Below, in pieces: positions 1 through 5,578 of a stretch of DNA of 12,837 bases. The DNA lies in NCBI GenBank assembly GCA_005800865.1, contig SYEI01000127.1, positions 1-12,837 on the forward strand, read 5' to 3'. Position 1 is the stretch's first letter. Each line of letters begins with the position of its first letter. The notes under the pieces were generated by a model. It did not search any database. It saw only the letters and a program-made list of their open reading frames with translations, and had not been told where the DNA came from. This DNA is from Bacteroidota bacterium (lineage in GTDB: Bacteria; Bacteroidota; Bacteroidia; B-17B0; Aurantibacillaceae). A program made the position numbers and the translations under genes.

Positions 1-72
1 CAAAAAACGGTGAAACAAATTTTTGGCGCCATCATTATTTTGTTAGGCGCTAAAATGTTGTTTTGGAAATAG
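1..72 (+). CDS. C-terminal end of a membrane protein, probably TauE/SafE-type permease (5' truncated)
   Basis: Frame 1 is open from the window edge to a TAG at 70-72 and gives 23 residues: a short basic/polar start (QKTVKQ), then a hydrophobic helix (IFGAIIILLGAKMLF) and the terminal WK. A final helix with a Gly-rich 'GxxxxLLGxKML' pattern is typical of the last membrane segment of sulfite exporter TauE/SafE family proteins, but 23 residues are too few for a firm family call. Other multi-pass transporters end similarly. Its stop lies one base from the stop of the convergent UPF0316 gene, which argues that this is a true 3' end rather than a chance open frame. Confidence 0.5.
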   Translation, partial: QKTVKQIFGAIIILLGAKMLFWK

Positions 73-73
73 T

Positions 74-649
74 CTACTTGCCTTTTCTAATCGAAAACAA
101 CCTACCCACTGCAGAGGTCTTTCCATCATCCGTAAAGACACCATGCTCAGAGCCTTTTACATCTTCAATCGAATAAAAAGCATTAGGTGTAAGTGTATCT
201 ATTAAATTAATAACTTCTGCTTTATCGGTTCGCTTTACAATTGTGAAAATTAGTTTTACTGGCCCCATTGCTCCCTGACCATCTACTATAGTAATGCCTT
301 GATGCCTTACTTTTAAGGCTTCTGTTAAATGAGTAATATCTTCATTACTAATAATGCGAATAATTTGAGCGCCCATTGCTAAACGCTCTTCAATATACAT
401 TCCTAAATAAGTACCTGCACTAAATCCAGCTGCCCAAGCTATAAAACAAGCTACATTATCTAAATGACTAAACACTTGCCTCATAGCTACTAACCAAATT
501 AATACTTCAAAAAAACCAAGAATTGGAACTATCTTTTTAAACCCTTTAGAAATGAAAATGTGACGCAGCGTGGCCATGGTCACATCACCTAAACGCGATA
601 TGAAAATAAGAATTGGTAGTATAATCCAGCTGAAATAATCGAATTCCAC
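74..649 (-). CDS. UPF0316 family membrane protein (DUF5698 + DUF2179)
   Basis: This 191-residue protein has about three hydrophobic segments in its first half (residues ~8-22, ~40-57 and ~65-85) and a soluble alpha/beta C-terminal half. That layout matches UPF0316 proteins (the B. subtilis YebE type), with an N-terminal membrane domain (DUF5698) and a C-terminal DUF2179 domain. Matching sequence features are the early 'SRLGDVTMATLR' segment, the 'GTYLGMYIEERLAMG' segment leading out of the membrane, and the DUF2179-like stretch with 'GITIVDGQGAMG' and 'FTIVKR'. The length is usual for the family. The start must be the GTG at 647-649: an in-frame TAA lies four codons upstream and no ATG precedes the conserved region. 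Molecular function is unknown; DUF2179 is also the cytosolic domain of YitT-type membrane proteins. The gene diverges from the AsmA-like gene and converges on the truncated permease with a 1-base gap. Confidence 0.85.
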   Translation of the reverse strand: MEFDYFSWIILPILIFISRLGDVTMATLRHIFISKGFKKIVPILGFFEVLIWLVAMRQVFSHLDNVACFIAWAAGFSAGTYLGMYIEERLAMGAQIIRIISNEDITHLTEALKVRHQGITIVDGQGAMGPVKLIFTIVKRTDKAEVINLIDTLTPNAFYSIEDVKGSEHGVFTDDGKTSAVGRLFSIRKGK

Positions 650-799
650 GATGTGCGTTTAATTTCCTATAAAAGTACTTGTACTTTATTGATGTAAAAT
701 GCGTTATGCGTTTAATTATTAATAATCTGTTGTTTAAACAATAGCATTATTTGGCTAAAATTAACAAGCAATAAAGCGGAAATTTAGAGTATCGAAAAT
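650..799. promoter_or_regulatory. Divergent intergenic control region with two palindromes and a short repeated motif
   Basis: This 150-base AT-rich spacer separates the GTG start of the UPF0316 gene from the TTG start of the AsmA-like gene, so it must hold both promoters. Two dyads are visible: AAAGTAC-TT-GTACTTT at 672-687 (7-base arms) and the perfect 12-base palindrome TTGTTTAAACAA at 730-741. A motif TGCGTTTAATT occurs at 654-664 and again at 707-717, and ATGCGTT is tandemly doubled at 699-712. No convincing Bacteroidota -33 TTG / -7 TAnnTTTG pair was found on either strand, so promoter positions remain unassigned. The dyads could be operator sites or chance structure in AT-rich DNA. Confidence 0.35.
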
Positions 800-3409
800 T
801 TGCAAGAACATATTGTACAAGAAGCTCCCAAAAAGAAGAAAAGTATTTGGAGATTTTTAAAACGTTTGATTTTAACGTTGGTAATTTCCGTTGTTTCAAT
901 TGTTGGGATCAGTGTGTCATTAGTATTTATTTATGAGGAGGAAGTGGTTAGCCTAATTATTAAAGAACTTAACAAGCATTTAAAAACAGAAATTCGAATT
1001 GATCCTAAAAATATTGATTTAACCATTATTCAATCCTTTCCTAATTGTGCTATTGAGTTTAAAGAGTTGACTGCCATGGATGCCGAAGGCTTTAAAACTA
1101 GCGATACCTTATTGCAGGCTAAAAGTTTATCTCTGGCGTTTAACATCAAAGACCTATTTAATAAGAATTATACCATTAAGAAAATCTCATTAAAGGATGC
1201 AAATTGTCATTTAAAGGTTGATAAAAAAGGTAATGCCAATTATTTGGTTTGGAAATCAGATACTACAAGTACTGAAAGTACAAGTTTAAAATTTGCTTTA
1301 GAAAACATCAGTTTATCAAATGTTGAATTAACTTACAAGAACAATAAACACAAAATTAAATTAAACACTTCCATCAAAGAACTTCATTTTAAAGGAAAAT
1401 TCAATGATGATCAATATACGCTCATATCTGATGGAAATGCATATGTTGATTTGTTTCAGGTTGAGAATGTGAAGTATTTAAATAATAAAAAGTTAAAATT
1501 TGATATTGTGTTTGACGTCAATGGTTCAAATTATGCCATTCAAAAATCGGAAACCTCTATCAATGAAACGCAAATTGTAAGTAATGGCGCCTTTGTTATT
1601 AAAGATAGTTTACAATCCTTAGATATTAATTTTAATGGAAAGAACTTAGATATTTCAACCACCTTGTCTTTGCTACCAGAAAAGTTTCAGAATCAAATTC
1701 ATGATTATGAAAGTGATGGTGAGTTCTACGCGTCGGGCGAATGTCATTACAAAAGCGGAACTCCGATTGTTATTAAATCAGATTTTGGAATTAAAAAAGC
1801 AACCATCACTTATAAAGAAAAAAATACCACTTTAAATAATGTAAACTTAATTGGTAACATTATTTTGAATGAAAATAGAAGTACGTTAACTCTTAAAAAT
1901 ATTTCAGCGAATTTAAATAATAACACTTTTACAGGAGATATGGAGTTAACCAACTTTAAAGATCCATATTTGAAATTAAAGTTAGCTGCAAATACCAAAC
2001 TTGAAGAGTTGATTGCGTTTTATCCGATTGATACTTTGGAAAATTTGAGCGGAGCAATTAATGTAAATGCTGAAATTGAAGGCTTGATTAGTGAAATGAA
2101 ATCTAATGCCTACAGTCCAAGTATTAAATCTAATGGAAATGCAGTAATTAATGATTTAAAAGCAACGTTTAAACAAACAGATAAAGTCATTAATATTCCC
2201 GAAGGTAAATTAGAGTTAAACAACAGGCATTTAAATGTTTACAATTTAAAATTAATTAAAGGTAACTCTGATGTGATGCTAGTGGGAGAATTACCTAATT
2301 TTTTAAGTTACTTATTTGACTCTAAAGAACCATTAACAATTGTAGCTCAAGTAACAAGTGATAAAATAGAATTAGAAGATTTTTTATTTGGCGCAGGAAA
2401 ATCGAGCGAAACATCTTCCATTAATATTCCTGCTAATTTGGATATTAATGTTTCTGTAAATGTTCAACATTTGACTTTTTCAAAATTTGTAGCGGATAAC
2501 ATCAAAGGTATTATGTTATTGAGGAATCAAAAAGTTGCCTTGAAAGATTTGAGTTTAAATGTAACCGATGGAGAAGTAAAACTGAATGCTTTTGCAGATG
2601 CTAGTGGAGAAAATATTAAAGTATCTGGAGATTGTGAGTTGAATAAATTGAACGTTCAAAAATTATTTACACAATTAAATAATTTCGGGCAAACCACTAT
2701 TCAGGATGCAAATTTAAAAGGATTTGTAACCACTAGTATTGATTTTACTGGAGCATGGGATAAGAAGTTGAATGTGGATTTAGGAAGCATTAATGTCACG
2801 AGTAGTATCTTAATTGAACGAGGCGAATTAATTGGATTTAAGCCTTTAGAAAGTTTAGCGAAATACATTGATGTGAATGAATTGAAACACATCAAATTTT
2901 CTACTTTGCAAAGTGCTGTTGAAATTAAAAATAAAGTCATTACGATTCCTAGAACTTCTATAAAATCTAACGCCATTAATTTAGAGCTATGGGGTAAACA
3001 TGGTTTTGATAATGTCATTGATTATCATATTCAATTATTATTGAGTGAAATTTTGGCAAAAAAACCAAGAGCTAACAAAGATTTTGATGAAGAATTATCC
3101 TTAGTCGAAAACGATCCTGAAAACAGACGATCTGTATTTATTGTTATGACAGGTCCAATTGATAATCCTATCATTAAGTATGATAGAAAGGGCGCTAAAG
3201 AAAAAATCAAGCAAGATATTAAACAAGAAAAGCAAAATTTAAAACAATTACTAAAAGAAGAATTTGGATTCTTTAAAAAAGATAGTATCAAAGTAAAGGA
3301 AACACAGAAAGCGAATCAGAATTTTCAAATTCAAGTTGGCGAAGAAAAACCAAAAGCTAACAAACCTCTTCAACCTAAAAAGAAAGAGGAAGACGAGGAT
3401 GATTTTTAG
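800..3409 (+). CDS. AsmA-like family protein
   Basis: The protein has 869 residues. A short basic N-terminus (KKKK at 11-14) precedes one strong membrane helix (~21-45, rich in L/V/I/S), followed by a very long beta-rich region of alternating hydrophobic and polar residues. Features typical of AsmA/TamB-like proteins are the post-helix region with 'IRIDPKNIDLTIIQSFPN', repeated 'N-x-x-L-x-G-x' strands, and the C-terminal AsmA-like part (~560-780, e.g. 'SGDCELNKLNVQKLF' and 'GFKPLESLAKYID'). Known members sit in the inner membrane with a periplasmic beta-groove and take part in outer-membrane homeostasis or phospholipid transport; that role here is inference. The last ~70 residues are a Lys/Glu-rich, probably helical tail ending in an acidic EEDEDDF. 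The start is TTG at 800: a TAG at 785-787 closes the frame upstream and no ATG precedes the helix. Confidence 0.85.
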   Translation: MQEHIVQEAPKKKKSIWRFLKRLILTLVISVVSIVGISVSLVFIYEEEVVSLIIKELNKHLKTEIRIDPKNIDLTIIQSFPNCAIEFKELTAMDAEGFKTSDTLLQAKSLSLAFNIKDLFNKNYTIKKISLKDANCHLKVDKKGNANYLVWKSDTTSTESTSLKFALENISLSNVELTYKNNKHKIKLNTSIKELHFKGKFNDDQYTLISDGNAYVDLFQVENVKYLNNKKLKFDIVFDVNGSNYAIQKSETSINETQIVSNGAFVIKDSLQSLDINFNGKNLDISTTLSLLPEKFQNQIHDYESDGEFYASGECHYKSGTPIVIKSDFGIKKATITYKEKNTTLNNVNLIGNIILNENRSTLTLKNISANLNNNTFTGDMELTNFKDPYLKLKLAANTKLEELIAFYPIDTLENLSGAINVNAEIEGLISEMKSNAYSPSIKSNGNAVINDLKATFKQTDKVINIPEGKLELNNRHLNVYNLKLIKGNSDVMLVGELPNFLSYLFDSKEPLTIVAQVTSDKIELEDFLFGAGKSSETSSINIPANLDINVSVNVQHLTFSKFVADNIKGIMLLRNQKVALKDLSLNVTDGEVKLNAFADASGENIKVSGDCELNKLNVQKLFTQLNNFGQTTIQDANLKGFVTTSIDFTGAWDKKLNVDLGSINVTSSILIERGELIGFKPLESLAKYIDVNELKHIKFSTLQSAVEIKNKVITIPRTSIKSNAINLELWGKHGFDNVIDYHIQLLLSEILAKKPRANKDFDEELSLVENDPENRRSVFIVMTGPIDNPIIKYDRKGAKEKIKQDIKQEKQNLKQLLKEEFGFFKKDSIKVKETQKANQNFQIQVGEEKPKANKPLQPKKKEEDEDDF

Positions 3410-3414
3410 TGATT

Positions 3415-3443
3415 CGTCATTGCGAGTTTAGCGAAGCAATCTC
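3415..3443. repeat. Short dispersed-repeat-like element (CGTCATTGCGAG...GCGAAGCAATCTC)
   Basis: The 29 bases begin CGTCATTGCGAG and end GCGAAGCAATCTC, with ATTGC/GCAAT as weak inverted ends (3419-3423 and 3436-3440). This closely resembles a short intergenic repeat that I recall occurring in many copies in assorted bacterial genomes, including Bacteroidota (the 'GTCATTGCGAGG...CGAAGCAATCTC' type). Only one copy is present in this window, so its repeat status rests on recall, not on the sequence here. It sits six bases after the AsmA-like stop codon, the kind of intergenic position such elements favour. It is a weak hairpin and not a good terminator, as no U-tract follows. Confidence 0.5.
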
Positions 3444-3453
3444 ATATTTAGGG

Positions 3454-3482
3454 TTGTCTCCATAAATAATTGTCTAATTATT
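3454..3482 (+). promoter_or_regulatory. Tentative Bacteroidota-type promoter for iaaA
   Basis: A TTG at 3454-3456 is followed after 18 bases by TAATTATT (3475-3482), a partial match to the Bacteroidota -33 TTG / -7 TAnnTTTG arrangement with two mismatches in the -7 box. Transcription would start near 3489 and leave a leader of about 33 bases before the ATG of iaaA. The leader is A/C-rich (AACAACAACA) just before the start, with no Shine-Dalgarno motif. Such near-matches are common in AT-rich DNA, so confidence is low. Confidence 0.22.
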
Positions 3483-3521
3483 CCATTTTTTCACTACATT
3501 TAATTACTAAAACAACAACAC

Positions 3522-4463
3522 ATGCACAATTATGCACTAGCAATACATGGCGGAGCAGGTACTATTTTAAAAAGTACCATGACTCCAGAAAAAGAATTAG
3601 CTTATAAAACAGGTCTGCAAGATGCCATAGAAGCTGGAGAAAGTATTTTAAAAAGTGGTGGCTCTGCATTTGATGCTGTTGAGACTGCAATTATTAAATT
3701 GGAGAACAACCCTCTGTTCAATGCAGGCAAGGGAGCAGTGTTTACTAATAATGGCACACATGAAATGGATGCTTCTATTATGAATGGAAAAGATTTAATG
3801 GCAGGAGCTGTTGCAGGAGTGCAAGGAGTTAAAAACCCTATCGCTTTAGCTCGTGCGGTTATGGAGCAATCAGAACATGTCTTGTTAACGGGAAATGGTG
3901 CTATGGATTTTGCAAAAAAAGTAAATGCACAATTTGAAAATGAAGATTACTTTTTTGTGCAGTTGCGCTATGATCAATTGCAACAAGCCAAACAATCGAA
4001 TAGTATGATTTTAGATCACACGGAAGATAAAAAAGAACATGGTGAAAAAAAGTTTGGAACTGTTGGATGTGTGGCATTAGATTTAAATGGTAATCTTGCT
4101 GCTGGCACATCAACAGGCGGCATGACCAACAAAAAATTTGGAAGAGTAGGTGATAGCTCCATTATTGGTGCTGGGACTTATGCTAACAATAATACCTGTG
4201 CTATTTCTTGTACAGGACATGGTGAATTATTTATTCGTTCAGTGGTGGCTTATGATATTTCTTGTTTGATGGAATATAAAAATTTATCATTGAAAGAAGC
4301 CTGTGATATTGTAGTGATGGATAAGTTGGTGAAGATTGGCGGCGAAGGCGGTTTAATTGCTTTAGATGCCAAGGGGAACATTGTGTTGCCTTTTAATTCG
4401 GATGGTATGTACCGTGCAAGTAAAAAACAAAACGAAGATATTTTTATTGGGATTTATAAATAG
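3522..4463 (+). CDS. iaaA: Isoaspartyl peptidase / L-asparaginase (Ntn-hydrolase, IaaA type)
   Basis: This 313-residue, full-length plant-type asparaginase precursor cleaves N-terminal beta-aspartyl dipeptides and L-asparagine. The N-terminal 'AIHGGAGT' motif is at residues 7-14. The autocleavage site and nucleophile is Thr180 in KKFGTVGCVALD, so the precursor should split after Gly179 into alpha and beta subunits. Substrate residues equivalent to the E. coli IaaA set (T197, R207, D210, T230, G231) are all present as Thr198 (in TSTGGM), Arg208 and Asp211 (in GRVGDS), and Thr231 and Gly232 (in SCTGHGE). No signal peptide is seen, so it should act in the cytoplasm. Lying beside cphB and cphA, its likely job is to hydrolyse the beta-Asp-Arg released by cyanophycinase, the last step of cyanophycin use. 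A general asparaginase or isoaspartyl-repair role is the alternative. It has its own terminator, shared with cphB. Confidence 0.93.
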   Translation: MHNYALAIHGGAGTILKSTMTPEKELAYKTGLQDAIEAGESILKSGGSAFDAVETAIIKLENNPLFNAGKGAVFTNNGTHEMDASIMNGKDLMAGAVAGVQGVKNPIALARAVMEQSEHVLLTGNGAMDFAKKVNAQFENEDYFFVQLRYDQLQQAKQSNSMILDHTEDKKEHGEKKFGTVGCVALDLNGNLAAGTSTGGMTNKKFGRVGDSSIIGAGTYANNNTCAISCTGHGELFIRSVVAYDISCLMEYKNLSLKEACDIVVMDKLVKIGGEGGLIALDAKGNIVLPFNSDGMYRASKKQNEDIFIGIYK

Positions 4464-4486
4464 ATAGCAGAATACAATAAGTCATT

Positions 4487-4521
4487 AAAAAAGCGACAAT
4501 CATTTCTGATGTCGCTTTTTT
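4487..4521. terminator. Bidirectional intrinsic terminator between iaaA and cphB
   Basis: The outer arms are AAAAAAGCGAC (4487-4497) and GTCGCTTTTTT (4511-4521). Inside them ATCA (4499-4502) pairs with TGAT (4507-4510) around a TTTC loop, leaving A4498 as a single-base bulge. An alternative fold uses GCGACA/TGTCGC with an 11-base loop. The stem carries a T-run on the right for the + strand and, by symmetry, a T-run on the opposite strand, so it can stop both convergent transcripts. It lies 23 bases past the iaaA stop and 28 bases past the cphB stop. Confidence 0.85.
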
Positions 4522-4549
4522 GTTTTATAATTTTTTGGTTTGTTATTTT

Positions 4550-5422
4550 CTAAATAGCAAAATCAGTTGGTTTTTGAATCGTTAATTTTTTGTTTTTCAA
4601 ATCATAATGATCTCCTAATGCCATCACGTGAACTATTAAGTTGTCAATCGATACAGGCGCTCCCATTTCTACATCGCTCATACTTGTGTGACGCATATGT
4701 GTAGCGTCTACTAACATAATTAAACCAGAACCAACAGCTTCCATATTGTTGCCGTTAGTGATTAATAAACCTGCGTCTTCACCTAAACCAACTCCTAAAT
4801 TAATAGGGTTGCTGGCACATGCATATAATAAACGACCAATACGTCCACGTTGTACAAAGTGTGTATCAATAATTACGTTATTAATAAAACCTAAACCGCC
4901 CGTAATTTTTACTTCACCTTTATGCAAGGCCTCGCTGCTATTACCTTGGTAAATCATATTGTTTGAACTTGCAGCTGCTCCGGCCGAAGTACCTGAAATT
5001 AAAAAATCTTCGTTCTCGTATTTATCAAGTAATAAATGATGAAATGCAGTACCTCCAAAAATAGCGGTTAAACGTAATTGGTCACCACCAGTAAACATAA
5101 CCACATTGGCGTTTCGCAATCGCTCTATATATTCTTCCGAATTTGCTTCTTCACGAGTTTTAATATTTAAAACACCAACATTTGAAACTTGTAATTGAGC
5201 AAATGCTTTGACGTATTCTTCACCAACCTCTTCAGGAATACTTGAAGCTGTAGTGATAATCTCAATACGTGATTCACTATTTTTAACAGATTCAGTAGTG
5301 ATACGTTTTAAAATCCCTTTTTCAAAAAACTTTAAACTTCTTTTTAAGTCGGTTTCACTTTCCGAAAAACTACCTCTATCTACTGAGCCACCAATGATGA
5401 CTAATTTCCCTTTTGGATTCAT
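4550..5422 (-). CDS. cphB: Cyanophycinase, peptidase family S51 (intracellular)
   Basis: This 290-residue serine exopeptidase would cut cyanophycin into beta-Asp-Arg dipeptides. The N-terminus 'LVIIGGSVDRG' (7-17) and 'FTGGDQLRL' (110-118) are family hallmarks, with Gln115 at the place of Synechocystis CphB Gln101. The nucleophile is Ser146 in the elbow GTSAGAA (144-150). The pocket motif DTHFVQRGRIGR (186-197) supplies Asp186, His188, Arg192, Arg194 and Arg197, aligned to D172, H174, R178, R180 and R183 of Synechocystis CphB as I recall it. The one difference is Thr187 where that enzyme has Gln173. There is no signal peptide, so this is the cytosolic CphB type, not the secreted CphE type. 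It is divergent from cphA and convergent with iaaA, consistent with turnover of a stored polymer. A related S51 dipeptidase activity cannot be excluded, but the presence of cphA makes cyanophycinase the best call. Confidence 0.92.
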   Translation of the reverse strand: MNPKGKLVIIGGSVDRGSFSESETDLKRSLKFFEKGILKRITTESVKNSESRIEIITTASSIPEEVGEEYVKAFAQLQVSNVGVLNIKTREEANSEEYIERLRNANVVMFTGGDQLRLTAIFGGTAFHHLLLDKYENEDFLISGTSAGAAASSNNMIYQGNSSEALHKGEVKITGGLGFINNVIIDTHFVQRGRIGRLLYACASNPINLGVGLGEDAGLLITNGNNMEAVGSGLIMLVDATHMRHTSMSDVEMGAPVSIDNLIVHVMALGDHYDLKNKKLTIQKPTDFAI

Positions 5423-5578
5423 AAACTTATTTTCATGTAAAACTATTGTAAAAAGAGCGATAATTAATTGAATTACAGGATTGTTTATACCATTATTTTG
5501 AACAATAAATAGTTTATATAAAAAACTAGGCTTATATTAGTCAAAAGACATACTTATTCACAACTAATTGCACTGTAT
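5423..5578. promoter_or_regulatory. cphB-cphA divergent promoter region
   Basis: These 156 very AT-rich bases lie between the divergent ATG starts of cyanophycinase and cyanophycin synthetase and must contain both promoters. Possible parts are TATTTTG at 5494-5500 on the + strand and TAGTTTT boxes on the - strand, but none forms a full -33/-7 pair at proper spacing, so none is assigned. GTTTATA occurs twice (5483-5489 and 5512-5518). No strong dyad operator is visible, and neither gene has a clear Shine-Dalgarno sequence. The shared region would permit reciprocal control of polymer synthesis and breakdown. Confidence 0.45.

Noticed and set aside
1810..3291. Reverse-strand open frames inside the AsmA-like gene (1810-1998, 2701-3018, 3031-3291).
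   Set aside because: They are low-complexity antisense shadows rich in Phe/Leu/Ser, with no family resemblance, inside a well-supported gene.
3419..3440. Hairpin after the AsmA-like gene as an intrinsic terminator.
   Set aside because: Only five base pairs at the ends match (ATTGC/GCAAT), the interior is mismatched and no T-tract follows.
5208..5471. Forward open frame overlapping the start of cphB.
   Set aside because: It is antisense to the conserved N-terminal coding region of cyanophycinase and its product has no recognisable features.
5490..5500. TATTTTG as a -7 box for cphA.
   Set aside because: It lacks one base of the TAnnTTTG spacing, and no TTG lies at the right distance upstream, so I did not call a specific promoter.
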